Source of the DNA: Mugil cephalus
Lineage: Eukaryota > Chordata > Actinopteri > Mugiliformes > Mugilidae
Direction: 5' to 3'
Assembly (NCBI RefSeq): GCF_022458985.1
Contig: NC_061790.1
Span: forward strand, 276,001 to 340,000
DNA: 64,000 nucleotides
In this document: positions 49,485 through 63,362 of the stretch, in pieces
How positions within the stretch are numbered: the first letter of the stretch is position 1
How the letters are laid out: each line of letters opens with the position of its first letter
Translations under genes and position numbers: made by a program
Notes under the pieces: model-generated
Seen by the model: only the letters and a program-made list of their open reading frames with translations
Told to the model about the DNA's origin: nothing
The model's database searches: none

Positions 49485-49492
49485 GAACCAGA

Positions 49493-52380
49493 ATGTTATT
49501 CACATGTGTTACTGGCTTTGTTACAATTGTTTAATATAATCATTGTTTCATGTAATCATGTGTATCATTCTGAACATTTGAGTGACATGTTGTTGTATAT
49601 TTTTTTTTTCTCATCGGTCATTGTGATAGATATGATTACAAGAAAAAACCCTAAATTACATTATTCATCATTGAGAAATGTTTCCTTTGTTCCTCAAATG
49701 TATGAAGAGAACCTAAACAAGCACAAGCAAAGTTCGATTTTTTTCCTACACCTCTCTAGCCAATAGAAATTAAATTATTTTTCTGGTCACGCTTTGTCTC
49801 TTTAGTGCAAAGTTTTTATTTTGTCATTTATAACGAGACAAGATAACAATAAATGAGCACTTAATATTGTTTATTGTATCAAAACTGCAGTAAGACTAAT
49901 TGATAGTTGAGGGCAGATTTACTCAAACTTAGTACTAAACTAACTTAGTACCCATAACCCTGGAACTCACAAATCACATCGTGTCATTCATCATTGATCA
50001 ACTAACCCTTTTAAGATCAGTTAGTTCACTGATGAATTCATTGATTGATGAGATTAACTGTTATTTGTGTAACCCCATGAAAAAGATAAAGAAAGAAATA
50101 ATTGGTAAAGAAAAGCACTAATTTATTACCTTTATATGTCTGTTTTATTTTCTTATTTCTTGTAATAAACACATATTTTGTGGTGAAGGTATTATTTAAA
50201 TGTAAAAATACAAATTAGTTTACGTTTTACTTACCTTTTTTGAGATCCAATCTGTGATCAGGGTGAGAGTTCAGCTGGAACCAGGAAGAGAGGAGACAGA
50301 GACACCATAAGGAGAAAAAAGAGAGGGGGAGAGGGGGCAAAGAGGTGAGTGAGGAACTACATGGCAGCGGAAACGTTTCAGTGAACACGCTGGTTGAGGA
50401 ATGTATGTCGAGACAAACAGACAGTGAGTCTCAGAGTGACTGTTCAGTCAATGCAGCACCGTATTTGAGTTTACAGGTGGAGCATTCTAGAAAGACTGTT
50501 CGACAAGAAGTGCAGCTAAAAGCTAGTGTAGCTCACGTTAGCTTACCTGACGCCCTTGACGACTGAGCAGCTTATGCAGCCACTGATGGAGGTGAAGCCT
50601 GTTAGCCTGCTGTGTAACTGACCTGCATGAGAGGATCTGCAGGAGAACTGACGGGAGGAATCATCTATGGCCCAAGCTGCAGCAACACAGCGTACCGCAG
50701 AAAGGTCAAGAGCGAGGACGCCATTACTGACGTTTGTTGCTGTGGCCCGAAGCAGCCATTGTGGTTTTCTGGTTCCCACAAACGCAAGCATCAACCCAGG
50801 CCTTTATGACTCCACTGACACACTGGGTACCCATTTTATCTTCATTTGGTGAATAAAAGTGCTGGTTATAGGTGAAATATTTTATTTGCTGTGCTTTTGA
50901 AACTTGGGTGCGTATTGGAAAAAAAACATAGAACTGACTGAGAAACTTCTTGGTTCTTGTAGTTGTAGTTTATTTTGATTTGTCTAGTGATTTATTCTAG
51001 AGAGTACTTGTGTTTGAGGTAAGAGTGCTTCAGAGGGAGGCTAATATATATAGAAAATAAAAAAGTAATTTTGGGATTGTGTTTGTCTTTCCAGACTTTT
51101 TACTCATGTTGGTGGAAGATTTATTAAATTGTTTGGGTGGAGTTCATTCTGGCTACACTGACCCAGATATGAACTCCTATCTCCTAATAGAACTGGCGAG
51201 CCAGCCAGGAGGACGAGAGACAGTTTTGATCTGCTTCAAAGACCCAGTTTGTAGTTCATTCTGGTGTTCTGTATGGACCTCATCAGACATCATAACTACA
51301 TCAAATATACTTGCACTGGTCACTACACACTGTACACATTGAAAGCGTTACCCAGAGGTAGCAAGGTTGGTTGTGGTGGGATTCACCAAGGACAGGTTTC
51401 CAGTCTATCACAGAGAGACGGACAACACACTCATATTCACACTCACACTTACACCTACAGCCAAACCAGACACCGGAGTACCTAGAGAAAACCCGCACAG
51501 ACACAGAGAGAACATACAGAGTACTGCACCACCCAGAAACTGAAGATCACTGATTTATTTTCTGGGTTCATGGTTCTCGGTCACAGAACTGGACAAACAA
51601 ACTTTCAGGTTCAGTTATCTCCCTACACTATGAATAAATCTCAGAAAATGATCAGACAGCAGCTGATGATGGTCAGCTGATCTATAATTTATCAAATTTT
51701 GTCCTGAGCAGTGAATCGATGGAACAGAAACCATATAAACTAGCAGACTGGTCATTCCTGCTGCATAGCAATTTGATGAGAGAGAGGAGTGTGGTGTAGC
51801 AGGTCTGATGTGTTAATCGTAGTCACCTGTGAGGTGAGGGGAAAAAATGACACAAGGGAAATGAGGAGGGAGTGTAGAGAAGAACAGAGGGATTGCACTA
51901 GAGCAGCAACAAACGTCTGCATGCTGGGCTGTGAATTCTTCTCATACCAGGACTACCCTCTAGTCTGTGGATTATTAACCTCCCGATCCTGAAAATGATC
52001 TTCAAACGGCAAGTTCTCCCGTTACCTCCTCTCCCTCTCCTTATCCTCCGCATTTTTCTTTCTCAGACACACTTAAATTCTTTGAGGCACATAACTGATT
52101 TTTGGCCTTCACTTGTAGCGGATTTGTTGTTATTTCCTTTAGGTTTAAATATATTTTCACTACTGATGGTGACCCAATACCAACGATCATGGAGAAGCCC
52201 GCCAAGAGCCAGAGTCAGTGGTATAATTTCCATCTCAAAGACTACAGACAGGAACAACTCCTCTGAGTCACAGCTCCCACCTTAGTAACAGGGAGGAAAT
52301 GGAAGCCAAGCACAGCAGATGTAGAGGCACAGGCCATCCTGAAACACTGAAATATAATGAGACCAACATGGCAGAGCGGG
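49493..52380. other. Intergenic, no gene supported
   Basis: 50240-50870 is a block of moderate GC ending in an AATAAA (near 50852). It could be a solo LTR or non-coding transcript remnant, but nothing decisive is seen. The rest is AT-rich. Confidence 0.35.
51385..51520 (+). mobile_element. LINE/SINE tail fragment
   Basis: ACAGGTTTCCAGTCTATCAC and CCGGAGTACCTAGAGAAAAC, followed by CACAGAGAGAACATACA, match in order the common 3' tail repeat of fish L2-like retroelements (from memory). It is decayed and non-coding. Confidence 0.55.
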
Positions 52381-52420
52381 CTTACAAATTCAGCAGGGGA
52401 TCAAATACTTATTTCCCCCA

Positions 52421-53871
<1,451 letters not shown>

Positions 53872-54065
53872 TATATAAATACAAAAGGTACAAAGGTGTG
53901 TTTGCATGCATGTATGTGTGATGAGGTGCTTGTGTATGATGACATATTTGCTACACACAACAATACAGTGTCAGTATTTGATATACTTATTTTATCACCT
54001 CCCCCAAGAGGTGTTAAACAGGCGCTGGTTTTATGTTTCAGCATTGTGAGGGTCTGACACAAAAA

Positions 54066-54280
54066 ACAAATCAGCTCAGGAGATCAGCGGGAGGACTCGG
54101 GGAAACAGTCTCCTCTGACTGTGTCTTACTGGCTTTTAGACGCCGAAGTTATGAGGATGTGACAATGTCCTCAGATCAAATCCAGGACTGACGAGGGACA
54201 AAGAGCATCTTCCTCTCTTTAAATGTTTCCTCCACACATGAAGGTGGAAAGTGTCTGGAAGTCAGTGGAGGGGTCAAGTC
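54066..54280 (+). pseudogene. Copy of NLR promoter and 5' UTR exon
   Basis: AATCAGCTCAGGAG, GGAAACAGTCTCCTCTGAC and GAAGGTGGAAAGTGTCTGG match the blocks at 30390-30440 and 30600-30625 in the same order. It lies 0.6 kb upstream of the partial NLR copy and probably was its leader. Confidence 0.6.
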
Positions 54281-54822
54281 TGATAGAGTGGGTGATGCTG
54301 TTCCACAGTCTGGAGGCAGCAACCATGAACTCACTGTAGAACTTGCCAGCAGGTGTCTCACTTTTTAGTTTCATTTCATTTGCTTAATTGTCTGGACTGG
54401 TACGCCTTGCCGGTGAGTAGATGCAGACTAGCATTGTTGGTGTTTAAATATCATATGAATGAGTATATATTTCATTCATTAATTCTGGGTTTTGTTTTTA
54501 TGTTTGCATTACAGGTTTACAACCTAATCAACGTCACTATATTACTTTCTAATTAACGCCACTAACGAGCTGACTAACGTGAGCTAGTTTGTCAGGTTAA
54601 AGTGAAGACCAAGACCAATGACCTTTGTCGGCCTATAACAAAGCTATGTCTTCTTCAAGAATCAGAAGATAACTGATGGACTGTTGTGAAGCCCTCGGTT
54701 TGAATAGAGCAAATAACAATGAACTTTGTGGTAAAATTCTAGCTATTAACAATATTTACATTGGCTTTATTGTTTAGGGACCTACATAACTAATTATTTC
54801 TCCTTTCATTTTTCATCTTTAG

Positions 54823-56124
54823 GCTGAGTGGCTGTGACTTATCATGGAGGAGCTGTGAAGCTCTGTCCTCAATAATCTCCACACAGTCCTCCAACCTCAA
54901 AGAGCTGGACCTGAGTAACAACAACCTGCAGGATTCAGGAGTTCAGTTTTTATCTGTTGGGCTGGAGAGTCCTAACTGTAAACTGGAGACTCTGAGGTGA
55001 GGATTCAACCATGTAAATGTCCCGTTACCTCCATGACGTCATGCTATGAAATCATTTCTGTTCTGTCAGATCATTGATCAGTTTGATGTTGTTGATTCCA
55101 GTCTGTCAGGTTGTCTGATCACAGAGGAAGGATGTTCTTCTCTGGCCTCAGCTCTGGGCTCCAACCCCTCCCATCTGAGAGAGCTGGACCTGAGCTACAA
55201 TCATCCAGGAGACAAGGGATCCAAGTTGCTGTCTGCTGGACTGGAGGATCCACTCTGGAGACTGGACACTCTCAGGTATGGACACACAACAGGAGCTCAC
55301 ACAGTGTAGGTTTTTCCATTGTCGTCTTTCTGTGGAGCCACTGAGGTCCTCAGAGGATGAGTCCTCATCCATCCAGTCCTCATTCTTTCTTCCTTTCTTT
55401 GGACAAACTGAGGAACTCTGCTTCATGTTGAACATCAGTTAGAACTCATGTTGGATAGAAAATCATTATTTGTGTGTTTCTTCTTCCAGGATGGACCATG
55501 GTGGAGAGCAGAGGTTAAAGGCTGATGTCAGGAAGTGTAAGTTTGACTAATGATGACAAAACATCACATCACAGTATCACCATTAAACTTTCTATGAATG
55601 AACAACAGATCAGTGAATAAAGAAAGAATAAATCCATCAGATGTGTCACATGATAAATTGCAGCTGTGTTGTGTCTTTTTCTCTCCATCAGATTTCTGTG
55701 AACTTGAAGTCGACACAAACTCAGTCAATAGATTCATCGAACTATCTGACAACAACAGGAAGGTGACACATGTGGAGGAGGAGCAGCCATATCCTGATCA
55801 TCCGGAACGATCAGAAGGAACGAATTTGGACAGGACAGTAGATTTGGATTCAATGATCAGTCCTGGAGTCTGAGCTGCTCTGATGATCATGGTTACTGTG
55901 TCTGTCACAATAATGGACCAACATTCTTCCCCTCATCCTCGTCCTCTGACTCTAACAGAGTCTCAGTGTATGTGGACTGTTCTGCTGGAACTCTGTCCTT
56001 CTACACAGTCTCCTCTAACAAACTGATCCACCTCCACACCTTCAACACCACATTCACTCAACCTCTCTCTCCTGGATTTAGATTCTTGTCTCCTGGTTCC
56101 TCTGTGTCTCTGTGTTCTCTGTAG
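54823..56124 (+). pseudogene. Headless NLR copy: two LRR exons, linker, broken B30.2
   Basis: Exons equivalent to those of the large NLR gene are present: LRR at 54823-54996 and 55102-55275 (174 nt each), linker at 55490-55536 (47 nt), and B30.2 at 55692-56124. The first two are almost identical to 45568-45741 and 45877-46050, including much of the intron between. FISNA and NACHT exons are absent. In B30.2 an internal deletion of roughly 100 bp or more shifts the frame: the opening frame stops at 55871-55873, while the rest (RFGFNDQSWSLSC onward) is open in another frame to the TAG at 56122-56124. This is a partial duplicate, not an independent functional NLR. Confidence 0.85.
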
Positions 56125-56639
56125 GAAGGAAGGAGAGTCTTTAAAGTGACAGCAGCTTCAACTCTGGTTTAAATGTTGATGGAGGATGATGTTTCTCTTT
56201 GGTTCACAGATGAATCACTGATTATGACTTGATGTCAGAATATGTTTTATGTTCCTTTGTCTTCATGGGTTCCTCTGCAGTCAGTATGAAAGTCAAAGAG
56301 AAGATGGATTTAACAACAGACCATTAATCTAATGCAGACGTCTGAATTCACCATGATCTACTTTAATCCTTATGCCCTCTTTGGGCATTTTTTTTCAACT
56401 TTTTTTTTTTTTTTTTTTGATGTGCTGATCATTTTGGCTGTGTTGCAGCTTGTTACTTGAATTTCTGCAGGAACAGAAATTCTAGCCACATTTTTGAAAC
56501 CCATTGTCTTTTCCTCTCGCATGTCATTTATACTCATCTATACGCATTTTGTCCCCTCTGGACACCTTCATGATAAAAATGTACACACATAAAGAAACTG
56601 CCATAAAATCCTTATTGTGCACAATAAAAACAACTAAAT
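56125..56639. other. 3' flank of NLR copy
   Basis: Includes a T homopolymer near 56400-56419. No gene is seen. Confidence 0.5.
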
Positions 56640-56910
56640 GCAATGTAATTTCACCTCCACGACCCCCTTCCTGTTCCACCGTGACTGAGAACCAGAGCAC
56701 AAAGCCGGGTCCATAAAGACCTGGATGAGGAACTGGACTGGCCTCACAGAGTCCTGACCCCCATAGAACCCCTCTGGGATGAACTGGATGTGGACTGTGA
56801 GCCAGACCTTCTCCTCCTACATCACTGATGAGCTTTTAAACCTGAGGAAAACCTTCAGGAGGAGCTGGAGCTGTGGAGACGTCACATTAAACCCTGGAGA
56901 CTAAGAACAG
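56640..56910 (+). mobile_element. Tc1-like fragment, inverted relative of 25090-25330
   Basis: CTGACTGAGAACCAGAGCAC-like sequence and CATAGAACCCCTCTGGGATG are the reverse complement of the segment at 25.1-25.3 kb. Both copies are truncated and non-coding. Confidence 0.65.
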
Positions 56911-57377
56911 ACCTGACTGGAGCTCTAGTGTATTTATGGCATTAAGACAGGTTATCACCTCTTCTCGTACATGATGGTCCATTTCTTTCCCAGAAGGCAT
57001 CTTTGTTGCACTGGAATCTGAGTATAAAGATCAGTAATTCCATAGTTTGCATATCTTTAATTCTTTAATTTTGTCTTCCCACTGATTGACTGTGGGAGGT
57101 TCTGTGTCGAGGCATCTTCTTCTTACAGTGTTTTTGCTGGACGTTTTTTAGGTGATATCTGTCTTCTTTTGTTAACTGTGTGTCCAAATTACCCAGGTAG
57201 AAATATAAACAGGTGAAATCAAAATTATACTGTATAGGCGAACATTTTATTTCTCCCCTGACTCACCAGGAGGGGTCACTTTGTCGGATAGTCCATAATG
57301 GACAGGACAAGGTTTTAAGCACATTCCTGTGCCAACGAACAAGGATTTAAGGTTTTCTCCCCCATTTTCGGGGAGAG

Positions 57378-57573
57378 CTAAACACCACCTAAACATCACC
57401 TAAACACCACCTAAACATCAACTAAAGACCACCTAAACATCACCTAAACATCACCTAAACACCACCTAAACATCACCTAAACACCACCTAAACATCAACT
57501 AAACACCACCTAAACACCACCTAAACACCACCTAAACATCACCTAAACACCACCTAAACATCACCTAAACACC
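57378..57573 (+). repeat. (ACCTAAACAC/T)n 10-bp minisatellite
   Basis: About 19 copies of a 10-bp unit alternating ACCTAAACAC and ACCTAAACAT, with a few AACTAAA variants. Confidence 0.95.
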
Positions 57574-57689
57574 CGAGATACAAGCATTAGTTGATGAGGT
57601 GGAGAGGTGTGGTGTCAGAGTGATTGTCTTAGATTGGATAAAGAGCTACAATAAAAACAGGCCTACATTTGTGCAGACAGGTCATCACT

Positions 57690-57780
57690 AGACTAAGAAT
57701 CTAAACATTGCCCGTGGTGTCCCTCAGGGCTCAGTCTCAGGGCCAAAATTATTCATTTTGTATAGTAATGTTAAACGAAC
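57690..57780 (+). mobile_element. LINE reverse-transcriptase fragment
   Basis: The frame reads NIARGVPQGSVSGPKLFILY, close to the VPQGSVLGPLLF motif of non-LTR reverse transcriptases. The fragment starts upstream near 57600 in decayed frames. It is not functional. Confidence 0.65.
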
Positions 57781-58134
57781 AAAAAATTTCTTTGTGTAAG
57801 AAGATGAGACTATTTGTGTTTAACATGATATTGATCTGATTTTGTTTCTTTTTCTTATGTTTGTTTTGTTCTTTAATGTTTGAGATGAATTTTAACAATA
57901 AACAGAAAAACACACAGTGGTTATGTAACCCAGCATCAGAGCAGTGGATCTCTGTGCTAAAGTCTGAAAGTTCACGCTTCAACGGCATTCTCCTCCCACC
58001 GTCTCAGACACACTCAGCCTCGCCTTCATTCCTTCTGCCTGGAGAGACGAGGTTTCACTGAGGCTGGGCAGAAGGGAAGTCAGTGGAGAGTCTTTGTTAA
58101 AGTTTATTAAAGCAGTCAGTGTTGATTATTGGAG

Positions 58135-58194
58135 ATGTACTCACAGTACTGGAACACAGCACGGAGACGGAGACCAGACTCCAGGAGATTCACA
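58135..58194 (+). other. Possible first coding exon of a downstream gene
   Basis: An ATG opens 20 codons (MYSQYWNTARRRRPDSRRFT) ending at a consensus donor (CACA|GTGAGT). The phase (0) fits the acceptor phase of the exon at 60191. With no homology recognised, this join is only a suggestion. Confidence 0.25.
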
Positions 58195-60190
58195 GTGAGT
58201 ATCACACACTTTATGATCATCATCACATTTACTCTGTTCACACTCAAAGTTAAAACCTCTCCATAGATGTAAGGAATGTAAAGGAGGAGGAAACACTCTG
58301 CTCTGGTCTCTAACATTCATTTAGCTGTAATATCTGTCATCACTGTTAAATAGTTCATTCATATTCATTCCTCCTTGGATCCGGTAGCTGACCTGGTCTA
58401 GTTGAACCAGGAACAGACAGAGAATCATGGAGTAAAGGGTCCAAAACCCAAGGGAGCTCAGTGCTGAGGGGCTCGACCATTAAGAGCTTTAACACCAAAC
58501 AGATCAAATGTCGCTCAAATGTCGTTGGATTGAGATCAAAGAGCTGGATAATCTTCTTCCTAAGACTTTAGCAACATACATGAATGTCTGAGCATTACAT
58601 TCAATGAGGTATCAATTAAATTACTGTAATTTACACAATTAATTGTTGTTTAAATGAGTTTCTTACATTAGTTTCAAGGTAGTCCGAAGCTACCTAACAG
58701 CTAGCCTAACAGGCTAAAGGCTAGCAGGCTAATGACTGGTCCAGTGTGGAAGGTGGAAATGATCAAACCCAGGAGCTGCATTAGTTGTGGGAATAGCACT
58801 GGAACCTCGGAGGCTTGAGTGTCACTGAGTGGGTGACACCAGGTAACACGTGAGAGTCATTACATTAAGGCACAGCTGGGTTCATTTCCAGCCAGAACAT
58901 TAGGCAGGTGAACCCAAATGAACAAACAGTGTAAAATATATCAAGAGAATATGGATGTACTCAACTAGAGAATGTAGAACCTGATGAGGTGGCTGAAGAT
59001 GGAAGTGACTGGTCGGTAAGATTCATTAAAGGCCGAGTGTCAGGATGGTAACTGAGGGATCCAGGCAGAAAGAGGGAGATGGGAATTGAGCTGAACTTCA
59101 AAAGAAGTCCTGGAAAAAAAAGTCTGATGGATACAAGGCTACTACAGACACAAGAGGACAAAAAAGACCCCTGAGCTTAGTCCTAAAGGGGACTTGATGT
59201 CCCAGGTCTGTGTGATGTGTGAGACATTGTCATTGACATGAACGGGACGCTGCTCAGGCAAACTTCACCTACAGACTTCATTTCAACTTTAAACTGTAGA
59301 CATGATTGTGTATTGGTGTATTAATGGTGTTTTGGGTGTGAATGTTTGTGCTAAAATGTGACCGTCATCAGCCGGAGTGGAGGAAGATGTTTGACACTTT
59401 TCTCTTTCCACGCTCGTCCCGGCCACAATTTACACACTAGACATATGATTTTTTCCACAGTTGTAGAGAAACTTGTTGTGTCTCTCACAATGAGCTCAGT
59501 AAAGCAGTGAGACGTACAGAATTTAAACTGTGATCCTCTGTTCATGGTAAAGTACCTGTCTGCTCTCCATTCACTCCAATGCAAAGATTTTCTGAGAGAA
59601 GGAGAAGGACCTTTGTGTTTAACTCGTGAATGTGTCCAAAATATTTACTCTAGAAGAACAAAAAACATATCAAAGTCTTCAGGAAGGTCTTACGACGCCC
59701 ACGGTCTGCTTGTTTTTCTGATACGAGCTACCGTTTTGTCACAATGAGCCCAGTGAGGTTCTGTTGTCATTGACGACCACTGTGAGTTGCCACGGCAACC
59801 CCTGACCCTCAGGCCTGAGCCACAGCTGAGACCAGTTCATTAATCAGGGACTCCTCTTAATGTCTCTGCTGCTATTACAGCTGATCCCTGTGTCCCACAC
59901 ATTTATGTTACAACAACACACACACACAGGTGACTTTGTGATTCCAGCTCCTCAGTATCAGCGCTCAGTGAAAGATGACCACATGTCTGATTAGCTCTGG
60001 TTATGGGTTTGATTCCCATGTTGACAGAGACGGTACCCCGGCAGTAGCCTTTAGAGAAGTTTTAATGAAAAGTCAGCAGATTTGAGGCTGACATGTCAAA
60101 CCTTTGTCAGATTGACAGAAACGCCTGCAGGCCTGAGAGGGTGAAGGAGTGAGGAGGTGACGGTGAAATGTGTTTCCTGTCTGAATGCAG
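58195..60190. other. No gene seen; possible intron
   Basis: Unique-looking sequence without recognised elements, apart from a short CTAGC/GCTAG cluster near 58690-58730. It may be the intron of the gene whose exon begins at 60191. Confidence 0.35.
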
Positions 60191-60481
60191 GTGGTGGAGG
60201 GGGAGACTCCTCTTCCTCTGGGCTCCACATGTCGCAGGAAGCGTCTTCATTCTGCAGGAGAGGAGGACCAGGAGGCCAGGAGGAGCTGTGCATCCCGACC
60301 GAATCCCGAGGGCTCGCTGTCAGCCGGCGACCTGAGTCACTACAGCAGAGCAGAGGAGGAGGAGGAGGAGGAGGAGGAGGAGCAGGAGGAGGAGCTGCAG
60401 AGGCTCTGTCAACGCTGCCACATCATGGCGTCACAGCTGAACAGACAAGCTGCAGCTCTGGCCGACACCACTGCTCTGAAG
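60191..60481 (+). CDS. Internal exon of an unidentified coiled-coil/acidic protein
   Basis: I do not recognise this gene. A good acceptor (CTGAATGCAG) ends at 60190, and a donor (GAAG|GTCAGG) has its GT at 60482. The exon is 291 nt, exactly 97 codons in phase 0-0. The product is basic at first (TCRRKRLHSAGEEDQEARRS), then Ser-rich, then a Glu run of about a dozen residues. It ends in a helical segment, LQRLCQRCHIMASQLNRQAA, followed by ALADTTALK. That last part looks like a genuine conserved motif with heptad spacing. Other exons should lie downstream, possibly beyond the window. One weak candidate begins after the acceptor TTTACTGCAG at about 63582 (EEQEEQLVADGSDSPDLLMA). Confidence 0.5.
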
Positions 60482-60905
60482 GTCAGGAACAAATCCACAC
60501 TCGACACATCTGAGAGGTTTGGTCACTATGGTCGACTTTGAGAGAGGAAACGAAGAACAAGTGATTCTCAACGAGTGGGTCAAGACCCAAAACTGGGTCT
60601 CAGGCCTATTTTCAATTTCTGGCCAATAAACAATGTTATAGTCATATAACTTCACAATTTTTTCATTCAGAGGATCTGAGGATGGTTTCACAGAGTCTAG
60701 ATCTGGAACTAGGTCCAGGTCTGGTCCAGGGGATGATGGATGAGACACAATGTTACTGAAGTTTGACCCACAGAGACCAGAGTCTACAGAAACCAGGGTC
60801 CATAGAGACCAGGGTCCATAGAGACCAGGGTCCACATGGACCAGAGTCCAGGAAAATAGATGTGCTGGTTCTGGAGATGGTCCTGATTTATTCTCCTCAG
60901 TCTCT

Positions 60906-61068
60906 TTAACCCTCTATAGGAACCAGGAACCATATGTGGTAACGTGGTTCCTGGTTCCTCTCAGTGAGGTTTATTGTCATGTGGTTTTCATTGAGCCAAT
61001 CAGAGAAGATCCAGGAAACATTGTCAGGTCTGATCAGGGTCTAATGTGGTCTACAAGGTCCCCCTCTG
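60906..61068 (-). mobile_element. Dispersed repeat, copy 3 (inverted, partial)
   Basis: Begins TTAACCCTCTATAGGAACCA and runs as the reverse complement of 829-1090 and 62490-62752, ending near GGTCCCCCTCTG. The clear TTAA-CCC terminus is the best hint of piggyBac-type ancestry. Confidence 0.65.
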
Positions 61069-61328
61069 CATGATGCTGCTGGTGTTTGTGTCTTTGACTG
61101 TATTTAGCCTGAACCTTGGGGAATCTGAGAAGCCTCCTTCGGTCTCTGTCCTGCTGTGGTTTGTGAGACGAGGTCTCGGTGTGATGCTGCAGACCTGAAT
61201 GTGTTTGATGCTGAACTCCTCTGTCAGGTTTTCTTATCGGAGCGTGAACATCAGAGCTGCTCTCATCTCAGCCGGGACGAGAGCTTCCCCGTCCTCACAG
61301 TTACATCTCTGTGATTAGTTCAGTGGTC

Positions 61329-61435
61329 TGACTTCACCCCCACCCTCCCCCCTCCTCCCACCTCCCTCCCCCCTCCCTCCCCCTGCCTCCCTGCCTTCCT
61401 CCCCCCTCCCTGACTTCATACTCCCTCCCAGGTCT
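61329..61435 (+). repeat. C/T-rich tract
   Basis: About 100 bp of CCCTCC/CCTCCC with few purines. No coding potential. Confidence 0.9.
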
Positions 61436-61750
61436 CTGTGGTCCAGGTCTCTGTGGTCCAGGTCTTTCTGGTGCAGGTCATGGATCATTATGTTCAGAAC
61501 TAGATAAATCAGGTATTTGGTCCCTGAACAGAGACTAAAGACTTTTCCCATGAAAACCTTTTGGCTAACGGTCTGTTGCTGGTGTCACTGGTGTCGGATC
61601 GGTCCGGTCTGGACTTGATCCGGGTTCGGGGGACCTGATGGATGTCTCTGAACCAGTAGCTTTGGTTTTGGTTCAGCAAAGTCCTGCGTTAAACCAGAAA
61701 GGTCCACGTTGAGTCTGAGCCCAGCCTCCATCTTTATTTCTACATCCACC

Positions 61751-61752
<2 letters not shown>

Positions 61753-61789
<37 letters not shown>
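61753..61789 (+). repeat. (CA)n microsatellite
   Basis: About 17 uninterrupted CA units. Confidence 0.97.
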
Positions 61790-62414
61790 CACATGATCTG
61801 GTCTGGGTTCACCTACATTTACACTAAGACAGAAATCAGAATAAAATAATAAAAACAGAGCCACATATTAATAATGAAAACAAACACTGTGCCAAGTTAA
61901 AAGACGATTAATAAATAAATGAACTGCAGATTTCAGGCTCAGACTATAACTGACCCTTAATCTCTGAGATGAGCCCCGAGTCTTTGCTCCACTGCAGCCG
62001 TCTCCTCAAGTCCTCTCGTCCTCGGACGTCCTCGCCTCACTCTGCCACAACCGATCAGCTTCATGGGCTCGGAGAGGACGAGCGGGACGAGTCCAGAGCT
62101 CGAAGTCAGTCCTCGCTACGCTAACGAGCATCAGACGAGGAGGGCTGTTCTGAGCCTGGAGGCTTTGAACACAACTCCATATGTATGAGAACATGAACCG
62201 AGGACAGACACTGATTACACGTCTAATTATCTGCATTAAACCGTTAATGAGAGACTTAAACATCCTGATACAACATGGACAGTTTATAAAGAGGCAGAGA
62301 ACTGGTTTAACCCTCCACAGGACTCTCACTGAAACACCTGGAGTCTACGGCTCGCCACGCCCTGGATGGGGACCCCTACAGGTTTCCATTGTTTTTAATT
62401 GTTACCGGTTAATC
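61790..62414. other. No gene seen
   Basis: Unique-looking sequence with short random frames only. Confidence 0.45.
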
Positions 62415-62752
62415 CAGGTTCTGGTCTCATATCTGGTTCTGGTCTCATTGGTTCTGGTTCACTGGTCTCATATCTGGTTCCTGGTCCTTAAACTAATGTA
62501 AACATGTATTTGTCACATTAGAATCATCTAACATCATCACATTAGAAACATTAGGACACTTGTTCTTCTTCATGGTTCCTATAAACCAGTCAGAGGGGGA
62601 CCTTGTAGACCACATTAGACCCGATTAGGACCTGAGGATGTTTCCTGGATCTTCTCTGATTGGCTCAATGAAAACCACATGACACTAAACCTCACTGAGA
62701 GGAACCAGGAACCACGTTACCACATATGGTTCCTGGTCCCTATAGAGGGTTA
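62415..62752 (+). mobile_element. Dispersed repeat, copy 2
   Basis: Co-linear with 712-1090: the CATATCTGGTTC repeats, then TAATGTAAACATGTATTTGT, then GGACCTTGTAGACCACATTA. It ends CCTATAGAGGGTTAA. The right end holds a GGAACCAGGAACC...GGTTCCTGGTCC inverted repeat that could form a hairpin. Confidence 0.7.
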
Positions 62753-63056
62753 AACTGAGGCAGCACCAGCTCCGGCCACTAGATGGAAACACTCATCAGT
62801 TTAATAAAATGAGACATGACCTTCTGAACCAGTTGAAGTGGTTTATAACCGAGAGCAAATAAAGTTGTGCTGCCTGCAGGTTCTTGGTTAATGAGCTCAT
62901 CAGTGCTGGAGGAGGAACCATTAGAATCCAGATCTGATTAATGGGAACTTCTCTTCCTCTGAGCGAATGAAACCATGAACACCAGCTACAGCTGCTCTTC
63001 TATGACAAGGAGGTCGGACCGGAACACGGACACCAGACAACACGTATAAACCCGGG

Positions 63057-63362
63057 GACCAGGAACCAGGGCGCAGGAACCAGGAACCAAGAACCAGGGA
63101 GCAGGAACCAGGAACCAGGAACCAGGAATCAGGAACCAGGGAGCAGGAACCAGGAACCAGGAACATAGAACCAGGAACCAAGAATCAGGAACCAGGAACC
63201 AGGAACCAAGAACCAGGGAGCAGGAACCAGGAACCAAGAATCAGGAACCAGGAACCAGGGAGCAGGAACCAGGAACCAAGAATCAGGAACCAGGAACCAG
63301 GGAGCAGGAACCAGGAACATAGAACCAGGAACCAGAGACCAGGAACCAGGGACCAGAGGCCA
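63057..63362 (+). repeat. (GGAACCA)n minisatellite
   Basis: About 40 copies of the heptamer GGAACCA with variants (GGGAGCA, AGAATCA, AGAACCA), in a higher-order pattern of roughly 42-56 bp. Minus-strand frames give WFLVPGS repeats and are artefacts. Confidence 0.95.
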
